Shown: piece after piece, positions 31,981 through 40,521 of the stretch
How positions within the stretch are numbered: position 1 is the first letter of the stretch
Layout: each line of letters begins with the position of its first letter
Source of the DNA: Streptomyces sp. LUP30
GTDB taxonomy: Bacteria > Actinomycetota > Actinomycetes > Streptomycetales > Streptomycetaceae
NCBI RefSeq assembly: GCF_001746365.1
Contig: NZ_MJAJ01000066.1
Coordinates: forward strand, 1-43,495
DNA length: 43,495 bases
Direction of reading: 5' to 3'
Program-made: the position numbers and the translations under genes
Notes under the pieces: generated by a model
Told to the model about the DNA's origin: nothing
The model's database searches: none
What the model saw: the letters and a program-made list of their open reading frames with translations, nothing else

Positions 31981-32006
31981 GCGTCACTGACGGGACTCGG
32001 TGACGC
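31981..32006 (+). promoter_or_regulatory. inverted repeat upstream of the IclR gene, possible operator
   Basis: GCGTCAC (31981-31987) and GTGACGC (32000-32006) are perfect inverted repeats separated by 12 bases, 50 bases before the start codon. IclR proteins often regulate their own promoter through such sites. This is by position only. Confidence 0.35.
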
Positions 32007-32056
32007 ATCCGCCGCGACGGAGGGCCGCCGACCTCACCACTTAAGGAGTGGGCGTC

Positions 32057-32707
32057 GTGACCGCGGAGACCTCCCAGACGCTCGATCGAGGGCTGAAGGT
32101 ACTCAAGCTGCTGGCCGATACCGACCACGGGCTGACCGTCACCGAGCTGTCCAACAAACTGGGCGTCAACCGGACCGTCGTGTACCGGTTGCTCGCCACT
32201 CTGGAGCAGCACGCCCTGGTCCGACGCGACCTGGGCGGCCGGGCCCGGGTCGGCCTCGGCGTGCTGCGGCTCGGCCGTCAGGTGCATCCGCTGGTGCGGG
32301 AGGCCGCGCTGCCCGCGCTGCGCTCGCTGGCCGAGGACATAGGGGCGACCGCGCACCTCACGCTGGTGGACGGGACCGAGGCGCTCGCCGTCGCCGTCGT
32401 CGAGCCGTCCTGGACGGACTACCACGTGGCCTACCGGGCCGGGTTCCGGCATCCGCTGGACCGGGGGGCGGCCGGCCGGGCGATCCTCTCCGCACGGCAG
32501 AAGACGGCGCGTACCGCGGACGAGCCCGGCTACACCCTGACGCACGGGGAACTGGAGGCCGGCGCGAGCGGTGCGGCCGCTCCGCTGCTGGGCGTGACCG
32601 GCGTCGAGGGCAGCGTGGGCGTGGTGATGCTCGCGGACGCGGTGCCCGAGCGGGTGGGCCAGCGGGTCGTGGACGCGGCCCGGGAAGTGGCCGAGGCCCT
32701 GCGCTGA
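32057..32707 (+). CDS. IclR family transcriptional regulator
   Basis: The 216-residue protein has the IclR winged helix (SQTLDRGLKVLKLLADTDHGLTVTELSNKLGVNRTVVYRLLATL) and the C-terminal ligand domain (ATAHLTLVDGTEALAVAVVEP, HPLDRGAAGRAIL). The effector domain ends slightly short of the usual ~250-residue total. GTG 32057 is chosen because AAGGAG (32043-32048) is placed 8 bases before it; GTG 32048 would overlap that site. No adjacent catabolic operon identifies its target. The next gene, a protease, has its own promoter. Confidence 0.9.
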   Translation: MTAETSQTLDRGLKVLKLLADTDHGLTVTELSNKLGVNRTVVYRLLATLEQHALVRRDLGGRARVGLGVLRLGRQVHPLVREAALPALRSLAEDIGATAHLTLVDGTEALAVAVVEPSWTDYHVAYRAGFRHPLDRGAAGRAILSARQKTARTADEPGYTLTHGELEAGASGAAAPLLGVTGVEGSVGVVMLADAVPERVGQRVVDAAREVAEALR

Positions 32708-32743
32708 CCGGCGGGCGGCCACGGGAGCGGGGCTTCGCCGCGT

Positions 32744-32755
32744 TAGATTGACTCC
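32744..32755 (+). promoter_or_regulatory. -10 element for a leaderless transcript of the YlbL-type protease
   Basis: TAGATT (32744-32749) lies six bases before GTG 32756 and no ribosome-binding site is present, so the mRNA probably starts at or beside the start codon. Confidence 0.45.
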
Positions 32756-33547
32756 GTGCTCTCACGCCTCTCACGCCCCCAGGCCCTCGCCGTCTGTGCG
32801 CTGCCCGTCGTGGCGCTGCTCGCCACGGCCGCCTTCGCGCCCCTGCCGTTCTCGGTGGCGCAGCCGGGCATGACGGCGAACGTCCTGGGCGAGAACAAGG
32901 GAGCCGAGGTGATCACGATCTCCGGCGCGCCCACCCGGCACACGAGCGGGCAGCTGCGGATGACGACGATCGAGGCGACCAACCCCGACACCGACGTCAG
33001 GCTCCCCGACGTGATCGACGGCTGGTTCCGCACCGACCAGGCGATCATGCCGCGCGACTCCGTCTACCCCAGCGGGCAGAGCACCAAGGAGATCGAGCAG
33101 CACAACACCGAGCAGATGCGGCAGTCCCAGGACGCGGCGACGGAGGCCGCGCTGAAGTACCTGCACCTCGGCGACGACAAGGTCAAGGTCACGCTGAAGC
33201 TGGCCGACGTGGGCGGCCCCAGCGCCGGACTGCTGTTCTCGCTCGGCATCGTCGACAAGCTCGACGGCGACGGCAGCGGGGGCGACCTCACGGGCGGGCG
33301 CACGATCGCGGGCACGGGGACGATCGACGCCGCCGGCAAGGTCGGCGCGGTCGGTGGCGTCGCCCTGAAGACGCAGGCCGCCAGGCGGGACGGCGCGACC
33401 GTGTTCCTCGTGCCCAAGGACGAGTGCGCCGACGCGAAGTCCGAGCTGCCCGGCGGCCTGCGGCTGATCCCCGTCACCACGCTCCAGGGCGCGGTCGAGG
33501 CGCTGGTCGCGATGGAACACGGCAAGGGCCCGGTCCCCAGCTGCTGA
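32756..33547 (+). CDS. YlbL-type membrane-anchored Lon-domain (S16) protease
   Basis: The 263-residue protein starts with an N-terminal membrane helix (ALAVCALPVVALLATAAFAPLPF). A conserved extracellular region follows (FSVAQPGMTANVLG, DGWFRTDQAIMPRD). The C-terminal Lon proteolytic domain carries Ser159 in DVGGPSAGLLFSLGI and Lys205 in GGVALKTQAA as the Ser-Lys dyad. The usual PDZ domain between them is shortened compared with Bacillus YlbL (about 340 residues). It has no ATPase domain. It likely cleaves exported or membrane proteins outside the cell. GTG 32756 seems to be leaderless. Confidence 0.88.
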   Translation: MLSRLSRPQALAVCALPVVALLATAAFAPLPFSVAQPGMTANVLGENKGAEVITISGAPTRHTSGQLRMTTIEATNPDTDVRLPDVIDGWFRTDQAIMPRDSVYPSGQSTKEIEQHNTEQMRQSQDAATEAALKYLHLGDDKVKVTLKLADVGGPSAGLLFSLGIVDKLDGDGSGGDLTGGRTIAGTGTIDAAGKVGAVGGVALKTQAARRDGATVFLVPKDECADAKSELPGGLRLIPVTTLQGAVEALVAMEHGKGPVPSC

Positions 33548-33554
33548 TCGGCGG

Positions 33555-34508
33555 CTACGTCACGAACCCCTGGTCCTTCATCCACTCCAGCGCCACCTGG
33601 TGCGGGTCCTCCCCGTCGACGTCGACCTCGGCGTTCAGTTCCCGCGCCACCGTGTTGTCGAGCTTCCTGGTGATCGGGTCCAGCAGGCCCGCGATCGCCG
33701 GCCACTTCCTCAGCGTCCCGGAGTTGATCACGGGCGCGGCGTTGTAGTGGGGGAAGAAGCCCTTGTCGTCGTCCATCACCACCAGCTTCATCGACTTGAT
33801 GCGGCCGTCCGTGGTGTACACCTCGCCGTAGGCGCAACTCCCCTTCGCCGCCTGGGTGTAGATGATCCCGGTGTCCATCTGGGTGACCCGGGACGCCGGC
33901 ACGTCCATCCCGTACGCCTTCTCCATGCCCCGCAGCCCGTCCGCCCGGTTGGCGAACTCGCCCTCCACGCACAGTGTCACGGCGCCCGGGTCCGACCGGG
34001 ACAGCGCGGCCGCCGCCGACAGCGTTCTCGTGCGGTACCTGCGATGGTTCGCCTGGTTCATCGCGAGCGCGTAGGTGTTGTCCAGCCGGGACGGCGGCAG
34101 CCAGGTCAGCCCGTTGCCGGCGTCGGCGTCGCGCACCGCCCGCCACTGCCGCCGCGGGTCGGGGACGGGCCGGCTGTTGCCCAGGTAGGTGATCCAGGCC
34201 GTGCCCGTGTACTCGTACATGGCGTCGGCGTCCCCCTTGCGGACCGCCTCCCGGCTGCCGATGGAGCCCTGGATGCCGGTGCGGTCCAGCACGTCGGCGC
34301 CGGCCGCCCGGAAGGCGATGCCGATCATCGCGCCGAGGATCAGGTTCTCGGTGAACGACTTGGACGTCACCGTCAGCCGGGCCCCCCGGAGCGGCTCGCC
34401 CCGTCCGATCGAGCCGGGCGAGACGTCGTCGGCCATGGGGGAGCCGCTGCTCAGGCCGCAGCCGGCCGTCAGCAGCAGCGCCCCGGCGAGGAACCCCGCC
34501 GCTCTCAT
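33555..34508 (-). CDS. substrate-binding lipoprotein of a quaternary-amine (glycine betaine/choline) ABC transporter
   Basis: The 317-residue protein has a lipobox (ALLLTAGCG) with the lipid-bearing Cys near residue 17. The OpuAC-type binding fold follows: LTVTSKSFTENLILGAMIGI, DADAMYEYTGTAWITYLG, YALAMNQ, and QMDTGIIYTQAAKGSCAYGEVYTTDGRI. It captures an osmoprotectant or quaternary amine outside the membrane. ATG 34508 overlaps the preceding permease stop (ATGA). It is the last gene of a four-gene operon. Confidence 0.92.
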   Translation of the reverse strand: MRAAGFLAGALLLTAGCGLSSGSPMADDVSPGSIGRGEPLRGARLTVTSKSFTENLILGAMIGIAFRAAGADVLDRTGIQGSIGSREAVRKGDADAMYEYTGTAWITYLGNSRPVPDPRRQWRAVRDADAGNGLTWLPPSRLDNTYALAMNQANHRRYRTRTLSAAAALSRSDPGAVTLCVEGEFANRADGLRGMEKAYGMDVPASRVTQMDTGIIYTQAAKGSCAYGEVYTTDGRIKSMKLVVMDDDKGFFPHYNAAPVINSGTLRKWPAIAGLLDPITRKLDNTVARELNAEVDVDGEDPHQVALEWMKDQGFVT

Positions 34509-35389
34509 GCGTCCGTCTCCAGTCCCCGCGGCCGCAGCAGCACCTCGGCGAGCGAGGCCAGCCAGTCGACCAGCAGCGCCAGGGCGACGGTGAGGACCGA
34601 GCCCAGCACCAGCACCGGCATGCGCTGGTTGGTGATGCCGGCCGTGATCAGCACGCCCAGGCCGCCGCCCCCGCCGAAGGTCGCCAGGGTCGCGGTGCCG
34701 ACGTTCAGCACCAGCGCCGTGCGGACGCCGGCCAGGATGAGGGGGACCGCCAGCGGCAGCTCCACCCGGGACAGCACGCCGGACGGGGACATGCCGATCC
34801 CGCGGGCCGCCTCCAGCAGCGTCGGATCGTTCGCCTTCAGCCCGGCGACCGTGTTGGAGAGCACGGGCAGGACGGTGTAGGCGATCATGCCGACCAGGGC
34901 CGCCCGGCGGCCGATGCCCAGCCAGATCACCAGCAGCGCCAGCAGACCGATCGCCGGGGTCGCCTGCCCGACGTTGGCGAGGGCCAGCGCGACCGGGGTC
35001 GCTCCGCGGAACCTGCGCCGGGTGAGCAGGATGCCCAGCGGTATCGCGATGACCAGCACGAAGAACGTGGAGATCACCGTCAGCTGGATGTGCTGCCACA
35101 GCGCCTTGGACACCTGGCCGCCGGAGAGCGCGTTCTCCGTGATCGTGTCCAGGCCCGCCTGCTCGAACCACAGCCAGGTCGCCAGCAGGAGCGCGACCAG
35201 GAAGGCGGGCAGAAGGGTCAGCTTCTGCCAGGTCAGCCGTCGCCGTGGGGGAGCGGACGGGCGGGACGCGGGCTCCGTCCTCTCCCGCGCCGACGTGCCC
35301 GGGAGGCTGTCCGGCAGGTCGCCCGGCAGATCGTCCGGCGGGTCGTCCGGCGGGTCGTCCAGCCGGCCGTCGAGTTCGGAGGCGCTCAC
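34505..35389 (-). CDS. permease of the quaternary-amine ABC transporter (second)
   Basis: The 294-residue inner-membrane permease has a binding-protein-dependent transport fold: GQATPAIGLLALLVIWLG, YTVLPVLSNTVAGLKAND, and the ATPase-coupling loop EAARGIGMSPSGVLSRVELPLAVP. The first ~55 residues are acidic low complexity with repeated DDPPDD/DLPGDLP, an addition not needed for the fold. GTG 35389 overlaps the ATPase stop (GTGA). Confidence 0.9.
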   Translation of the reverse strand: MSASELDGRLDDPPDDPPDDLPGDLPDSLPGTSARERTEPASRPSAPPRRRLTWQKLTLLPAFLVALLLATWLWFEQAGLDTITENALSGGQVSKALWQHIQLTVISTFFVLVIAIPLGILLTRRRFRGATPVALALANVGQATPAIGLLALLVIWLGIGRRAALVGMIAYTVLPVLSNTVAGLKANDPTLLEAARGIGMSPSGVLSRVELPLAVPLILAGVRTALVLNVGTATLATFGGGGGLGVLITAGITNQRMPVLVLGSVLTVALALLVDWLASLAEVLLRPRGLETDA

Positions 35390-36624
35390 ACCGGCGCCTT
35401 CCCGGCCGGCCCCTCCTGGTGCGTGTGCGTGTGCGTCTGCGCGGTCCGGGCCTCCTCCGGTGCGTGTCGCGCCGCCAGCGCCTCCAGCCGGTCGGCCTCC
35501 AGCAGCTCGTGGACGGAGTGCAGCAGCGTCTCCATGTCGACGACCCCGGTGTACTCGCCCCGCCGCCCGGTGACCGCGACCCGCCCGGTGCTGTCCGTGA
35601 GCACCGCCTCCAGCGCGTCGCGCAGGGTGGCGTCGCGGGTCACCGTGCCGCCGACCGGGGTCCCGGCCCGTGCCAGGGAGCCCCCGGCCCGCATCAGGTC
35701 CCCGCGGCGCAGCCACTTGCAGGGCCGGCCCCGACGGTCCAGCAGCAGGATCTCGTTCCTGCCGCAGGACCGCAGCCGGTTGAAGACCGTCTGCAGCGGA
35801 TCGTCCACGGTGACCGTCGGATAGTCCGTGATCTCCACGTCCCGCACCCGGCTCAGGTCGAGCCGCTTCAACGCCGCTCCGGCCCCCACGAACCCGGACA
35901 CGAAGTCGTCGGCCGGGTGGGTGAGGATCGCCTCCGGGGTGTCGAACTGGGCGATGCGGGAGCGCTCGCGCAGCACCGCGATCCGGTCGCCGAGCTTGAT
36001 CGCCTCGTCGAAGTCGTGGGTGACGAACACGATCGTCTTGTGCAGCTCGCGCTGGAGCCGGAGCAGTTCGTCCTGGAGGTGTTCCCGGGTGATCGGGTCG
36101 ACCGCGCCGAACGGCTCGTCCATCAGCAGCACCGGTGGGTCCGCCGCCAACGACCGTGCCACGCCCACCCGTTGCTGCTGGCCGCCGGACAGCCGACGCG
36201 GGTAGCGGTGCCGGAACTCGCCGGGGTCGAGCCCGACCAGGTGGAGCATCTCGTCCACCCGGTCGCGGATCCGCGCCTTCGGCCAGCCGGTCATCCTGGG
36301 CACGAGCGCGATGTTCTGCGCGACGGTCATGTGCGGGAAGAGCCCGGACGACTGGATGGCGTAGCCGACCTTGCGGCGCAGCCTGACCGGGTCGATGTCG
36401 GTGACGTCCTCGCCGCCGATGCGGATCCGCCCGCCGCTCGGCTCGATCAGCCGGTTGATCATCTTCAGGGTGGTCGACTTCCCGCACCCCGAGGGCCCGA
36501 CGAAGACGACCGTCTCACCCGCCTTGATCTCCAGGGTGACGTCGTCGACGGACGGCTCGGCGTTGCCCGGATACCGCTTGGTGAGGTTCTCCAGCTCGAT
36601 CGACGCGCCGTGCGACTCAGACAC
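35386..36624 (-). CDS. ATPase of the quaternary-amine ABC transporter, with CBS domains
   Basis: The 412-residue OpuCA-like ATPase has Walker A GPSGCGKST (about 43-51), Q-loop AIQSSGLFPH, signature RLSGGQQQR, Walker B VLLMDEPF and the His switch VTHDFDEA. Two CBS domains follow (DPLQTVFNRLRSCGRNEILLLD and DATLRDALEAVLTDSTGRV). In OpuA-type importers these sense ionic strength or a nucleotide. The tail is His/Thr-rich (THTHTHQEG). GTG 36624 overlaps the upstream permease gene by 8 bases. Confidence 0.92.
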   Translation of the reverse strand: MSESHGASIELENLTKRYPGNAEPSVDDVTLEIKAGETVVFVGPSGCGKSTTLKMINRLIEPSGGRIRIGGEDVTDIDPVRLRRKVGYAIQSSGLFPHMTVAQNIALVPRMTGWPKARIRDRVDEMLHLVGLDPGEFRHRYPRRLSGGQQQRVGVARSLAADPPVLLMDEPFGAVDPITREHLQDELLRLQRELHKTIVFVTHDFDEAIKLGDRIAVLRERSRIAQFDTPEAILTHPADDFVSGFVGAGAALKRLDLSRVRDVEITDYPTVTVDDPLQTVFNRLRSCGRNEILLLDRRGRPCKWLRRGDLMRAGGSLARAGTPVGGTVTRDATLRDALEAVLTDSTGRVAVTGRRGEYTGVVDMETLLHSVHELLEADRLEALAARHAPEEARTAQTHTHTHQEGPAGKAPV

Positions 36625-37264
36625 GGATCCCCCTGGGAATCGTCAGGCGTCCGACGACGACGTACGCGGCGTCGAACAGCAGGGCCAGCACGATGATCCC
36701 GAGCGTGCCGGAGAGCACCTGGTTGAGGGCGTTCTTGCTGCCCAGCGAGGCGATCCCGCGGAAGATCTCGTTGCCGAGACCGGGCCCGGAGGCGTACGCG
36801 GCGATCGCGGCGATGCCCATCAGCATCTGCGTGGAGACCCGGATCCCCGTCAGGATCGGTGGCCAGGCCAGCGGCAGCTCCACCCGGGCCAGCCGCGTCA
36901 GCCGGGACATGCCGATGCCGTTCGCCGCGTCCACCAGCGAGGGGTCGACGCCGCGCAGTCCGACGATGGAGTTCCGCACGATCGGCAGCAGTCCGTACAG
37001 CGTCAGCGCGATCACCGTCGGAGGCACGCCGAGCCCGACCACCGGGATCAGCAGACCGATCATCGCGAGCGAGGGGACGGTCAGGAGGGTCGAGGTGGAG
37101 GTGGTGGCCAGGTCGGCCGCCCAGCTGCTGCGGTAGGTGACGACGCCGATCACCACCCCGATCAGGGTCGCGGCGACCATGCACTGGAAGACGACACCGG
37201 CGTGCTGCCAGGCATCGGTGAGGAGCTGCTGACGCCGGTCGTCCAGGTACTCCCAGAAGCTCAA
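36617..37264 (-). CDS. permease of the quaternary-amine ABC transporter (first)
   Basis: The 215-residue permease starts MSFWEYLDDRRQQLLTDAWQH, the usual beginning of this family, and has TVPSLAMIGLLIPVVGLG and DAANGIGMSRLTRLARVELPLAWP as the ATPase-coupling loop. TTG 37264 is the start, with GGGGTGAG a few bases upstream. It is the first gene of the operon and lies 6 bases from the end of the Lrp-type regulator gene, which reads in the same direction, so the two may share a transcript. Confidence 0.88.
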   Translation of the reverse strand: MSFWEYLDDRRQQLLTDAWQHAGVVFQCMVAATLIGVVIGVVTYRSSWAADLATTSTSTLLTVPSLAMIGLLIPVVGLGVPPTVIALTLYGLLPIVRNSIVGLRGVDPSLVDAANGIGMSRLTRLARVELPLAWPPILTGIRVSTQMLMGIAAIAAYASGPGLGNEIFRGIASLGSKNALNQVLSGTLGIIVLALLFDAAYVVVGRLTIPRGIRV

Positions 37265-37270
37265 CGATGC

Positions 37271-37765
37271 TCACCCCACAGGTCTGCCAGGCCTTTCCCG
37301 GTCGTCCGCGGCCTGCTCCACCAGCGGGATGATCCGCAGCGGAACGGGGTTCTCCATCACGATCGCGGTGGAGGCCCGGACAATGCCATCAAAGCCCACG
37401 ACCCGGTCGATGACCCGCTGGAGATCGGCGTTGGAGCGCGCCACCAGCCGGCACAGCATGTCCCCGCTGCCGGTCGTGGTGTGCAGCTCCAGCACCTCCG
37501 GCACGGATCCCAAGTGCGCCCGCACATCGGCCCCTTGGCCCTGCCGGATCTCCAGCGTGGCGAACGCGGTGACCGGGTAGCCGAGCGCCGCCGGATCGAC
37601 CTGCGGCCCGAAGCCCCGGATGACTCCGTTCGACTGAAGCCGGTCGAGCCGCGCCTGCGCGGTCCCGCGGGCCACCCCCAGCCGACGGGACATCTCCAGC
37701 ACCCCCAGCCGCGGCTCCCGGGCCAGCAGCACGATGATCCGGCCGTCCAGATGATCGATCGCCAT
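37271..37765 (-). CDS. hpdR: Lrp/AsnC family regulator, probably of tyrosine catabolism
   Basis: The 164-residue protein has an N-terminal helix-turn-helix (MAIDHLDGRIIVLLAREPRLG, EMSRRLGVARGTAQARLDRL, GVIRGFGP) and a C-terminal RAM ligand domain (VTAFATLEIRQGQGADV, ELHTTTGSGDMLCRLVARS). ATG 37765 has GGAGG at ideal spacing; ATG 37789 would add 8 residues. It is divergent from hpd and probably controls it. I recall the S. coelicolor pair sco2927/sco2928 as hpdA/hpdR. The effector is presumably tyrosine or 4-hydroxyphenylpyruvate, which is inference. Confidence 0.87.
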   Translation of the reverse strand: MAIDHLDGRIIVLLAREPRLGVLEMSRRLGVARGTAQARLDRLQSNGVIRGFGPQVDPAALGYPVTAFATLEIRQGQGADVRAHLGSVPEVLELHTTTGSGDMLCRLVARSNADLQRVIDRVVGFDGIVRASTAIVMENPVPLRIIPLVEQAADDRERPGRPVG

Positions 37766-37828
37766 ACCGCCCGCCTCCGAGATGGTCATCCTGTACAGAA
37801 AGCCCGGCGAAACCGCCCCGCCGCTGAA

Positions 37829-37869
37829 CACCTTGCCCAGTGATGAAGCGAACTATTGCGCACCTTGCC
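37829..37869 (+). promoter_or_regulatory. direct repeats CACCTTGCC between the Lrp-type regulator and hpd
   Basis: CACCTTGCC occurs twice, at 37829-37837 and 37861-37869. The copies are 32 bases apart start to start, about three helical turns. A third TTGC (37856-37859, in TTGCGC) lies between them. They sit in the divergent spacer and would suit an Lrp-type octamer that wraps DNA. A -10-like TATTGC (37854-37859) falls between them. Confidence 0.45.
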
Positions 37870-37890
37870 GAGCGGGGCGACCCTTCGGCT

Positions 37891-39036
37891 ATGACGCAGA
37901 CCACACACCACACTCCCGACACCGCCCGGCAGGCCGACCCCTTCCCGGTCAAGGGAATGGACGCGGTCGTCTTCGCCGTGGGCAACGCCAAGCAGGCGGC
38001 GCACTACTACTCCACCGCCTTCGGCATGACGCTGGTCGCCTACTCCGGACCGGAGACGGGCAGCCGCGAGACCGCCTCGTACGTGCTCACCAACGGCTCC
38101 GCCCGCTTCGTCATGACCTCCGTCGTCAAGGCCGCCGGCCCCTGGGGTCACTTCCTCGAACGGCATGTGGCCGAGCACGGGGACGGCGTCGTCGACCTCG
38201 CCATCGAGGTCCCGGACGCCCGCGCCGCCCACGCCTACGCCGTCGAGCACGGCGCGCGCTCGATCGCCGAGCCGTACGAGCTCAAGGACGAGCACGGCAC
38301 GGTCGTCCTCGCCGCGATCGCCACCTACGGCGACACCCGCCACACCCTCGTCGACCGGTCCGGCTACGACGGCCCGTACCTCCCGGGCTACACGAGCGCC
38401 GACCCGATCGTCGAACCGCCCTCCCGCCGCACCTTCCAGGCCGTCGACCACTGCGTCGGCAACGTGGAGCTCGGCCGGATGAACGAGTGGGTCGGCTTCT
38501 ACAACAAGGTCATGGGCTTCACCAACATGAAGGAGTTCGTGGGCGACGACATCGCCACCGAGTACTCCGCCCTGATGTCGAAGGTCGTCGCCGACGGGAC
38601 CCTGAAGGTCAAGTTCCCGATCAACGAGCCGGCCATCGCCAAGAAGAAGTCGCAGATCGACGAGTACCTGGAGTTCTACGGCGGTGCGGGCGTCCAGCAC
38701 ATCGCGCTCAACAGCAACGACATCGTGCAGACGGTCCGCACGATGCGCGCGGCCGGCGTGCAGTTCCTCGACACCCCCGACTCCTACTACGACACCCTCG
38801 GCGAGTGGGCCGGCGAGACCCGCGTCCCCGTCGAGACCCTGCGCGAGCTGAAGATCCTCGTCGACCGCGACGAGGACGGCTACCTGCTGCAGATCTTCAC
38901 CAAGCCGGTCCAGGACAAGCCGACCGTCTTCTTCGAGATCATCGAACGCCACGGCTCGATGGGCTTCGGCAAGGGCAACTTCAAGGCCCTCTTCGAGGCG
39001 ATCGAACGCGAGCAGGCCAAGCGCGGCAACCTGTAG
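37891..39036 (+). CDS. hpd: 4-hydroxyphenylpyruvate dioxygenase
   Basis: The 381-residue iron enzyme converts 4-hydroxyphenylpyruvate to homogentisate in tyrosine breakdown. It has two vicinal-oxygen-chelate domains. The iron ligands are the His in AVDHCVGN, the His in GVQHIALNSND and the Glu in TVFFEIIERHG. The C-terminus GKGNFKALFEAIEREQ is typical. ATG 37891 (MTQTTHHTPDTARQADPFPV) is the usual streptomycete start, and only a weak GGGG precedes it. It is divergent from an Lrp-type regulator. The product can also feed brown pigment when later steps are blocked. Confidence 0.96.
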   Translation: MTQTTHHTPDTARQADPFPVKGMDAVVFAVGNAKQAAHYYSTAFGMTLVAYSGPETGSRETASYVLTNGSARFVMTSVVKAAGPWGHFLERHVAEHGDGVVDLAIEVPDARAAHAYAVEHGARSIAEPYELKDEHGTVVLAAIATYGDTRHTLVDRSGYDGPYLPGYTSADPIVEPPSRRTFQAVDHCVGNVELGRMNEWVGFYNKVMGFTNMKEFVGDDIATEYSALMSKVVADGTLKVKFPINEPAIAKKKSQIDEYLEFYGGAGVQHIALNSNDIVQTVRTMRAAGVQFLDTPDSYYDTLGEWAGETRVPVETLRELKILVDRDEDGYLLQIFTKPVQDKPTVFFEIIERHGSMGFGKGNFKALFEAIEREQAKRGNL

Positions 39037-39129
39037 TCGGGCGGCCCGCGACACACAGTCGCCAGGACGGCGGCGGCCGCCGCGGGACGGCAGCGGCGAC
39101 CGGTGGCCAGGACGGCCCCGGGCCCGCGC

Positions 39130-40521
39130 TCAGGACGGCAGTTCCGCGGGGGCCGGCTCGTCGCCCAGCTGGCCGGCCGCCGCCCGGGCCACCGGTCCGA
39201 GCAGCGGCGAGAAGTACGGGTTGATCTGCAGCGCCTCCCGCAGATGCCGCCGGGCCGGGCCCTCCGCGCCCAGATCCCGCTCGATCATGGCCAGGTGGTA
39301 GACGTAGGGCGCGCTGCGCACCGCGCCCCCGTGCACCCGGTCGGTGGCCGTCATGGCGAACCTCAGGGCCTCCCGGTCCTGCCCGGCCCGGTGCAACGCC
39401 CAGCCCAGCGCGTCCGCCACCGCGATCCCCGGCTGTCTGCGCCACTCGGCCCGCAGCCGCCGCACCGCCCGGGCCGCATCCCCGTGGTCCGCCTCGAACC
39501 GGCCGAGGACCAGCTCCCCGTCCACCCCGCCCGCCGCCTCCTCCCGCACCAGCGTTCGCAGCAGGTCGTACTGCACCCGCGCCGCCTGGGCGAGCCCCAG
39601 CGACTCGTACAGCTCGCCCAGCTCCAGCGCGTACTGCGGCGACGGCTGCTCGGCCAGCGCCGTCCGGTACGCGCTCAGCGCCTCCGTCGTCCGCCCCAGA
39701 GCCGCCAGCGCCCTCCCCTGCCCGGCCTGCGCGGCCCGCATGTCGGGGTCGAGCCGCACCGCCTCCTGGAAGTGCCGCAGCGCGTTCTCCCGCTCGCCGC
39801 GCTCCCACGCCAGCTCCCCGCCCCGCTCCAGCCAGGCCGCCTGCTCGGCCGGCGACGAAGCGGCCGCCGCCGCGTCCGCCAGCGCCGCCTGCGCGTCCTC
39901 GCGCCGGCCCTGGTCCCAGTACACGCCCGCCGCCCGCGCCCGCACGACGGGCCCCGAGTGCAGCGCCGTCAGCCGGCCGAGGGCCTTGCGGGCCTTCTTG
40001 TAGTCGCCCAGCCCGGTGTACGCGTCGATGAGCTGCGCATACGTCGTCCAGCGCTTCGGCGCCGCCTTGCGCGCGGCCTCACCCCACGCCAGGGCAGCCG
40101 GGAAGTCACGGCGTGCGTTGGCCAGCGCCGCCAGACCGTCGAGCGCGTCGGCGTTGTTCCTCGGGCGCGCCTTCAGCGAGGTCCGCAGCGCCCGCTCGGC
40201 CTTCGGGTACAGCGCGGCCACGTCCGCGGTACGCCGGCCCTGCTCCAGGTAGGCGGCCCCGAGCACCGCCCACGACCGCGCGTCCCGCGGATGGGCCCGC
40301 ACCCGGCTCTCCCGCTCGTCGACCAGCTCCGCGAGATCCGCGAGCGCGGCCGGCGTGCCCGCGCGGACCGCCGAGCCCGCCTGCGCCCCGGGAGCGGCCA
40401 CGGGCGCCCGCCCGGCCGGCCCGTCGCCGGACAGACACATCAGCGCCCCGCCGCCCAGCGCGAGACACCCCACGAGCGAGCCCACGAGCAGCCGCCGACG
40501 AAACCGAGAGACCTTCTCCAT
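39130..40521 (-). CDS. membrane-anchored TPR repeat protein
   Basis: The 463-residue protein begins with basic residues and one membrane helix (RLLVGSLVGCLALGGGALMCL). An Ala-rich linker follows, then about nine TPR-like helical pairs, for example AWLERGGELAWERGERENALRHF and SYRTALAEQPSPQYALELGELYESLG-type units. The last unit is APYVYHLAMIERDLGAEG. TPR arrays mediate protein contacts; the partner is unknown. ATG 40521 is favoured, with GTG 40530 in the same frame as an alternative. Neither has a strong ribosome-binding site. Confidence 0.85.
   Translation of the reverse strand: MEKVSRFRRRLLVGSLVGCLALGGGALMCLSGDGPAGRAPVAAPGAQAGSAVRAGTPAALADLAELVDERESRVRAHPRDARSWAVLGAAYLEQGRRTADVAALYPKAERALRTSLKARPRNNADALDGLAALANARRDFPAALAWGEAARKAAPKRWTTYAQLIDAYTGLGDYKKARKALGRLTALHSGPVVRARAAGVYWDQGRREDAQAALADAAAAASSPAEQAAWLERGGELAWERGERENALRHFQEAVRLDPDMRAAQAGQGRALAALGRTTEALSAYRTALAEQPSPQYALELGELYESLGLAQAARVQYDLLRTLVREEAAGGVDGELVLGRFEADHGDAARAVRRLRAEWRRQPGIAVADALGWALHRAGQDREALRFAMTATDRVHGGAVRSAPYVYHLAMIERDLGAEGPARRHLREALQINPYFSPLLGPVARAAAGQLGDEPAPAELPS

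Larger units (their letters stand above)
31515..32056. other. intergenic region with repeated hairpins and IclR leader
   Basis: No gene is supported. Two copies of a 17-base sequence (31513-31529 and 31557-31573, the first spanning the helicase stop) fold into GCGA-loop hairpins and probably act as helicase terminators. The middle is C-rich low-complexity DNA. The right end (31790-32056) is the leader of the IclR gene and contains a 7-bp inverted repeat. Confidence 0.6.
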
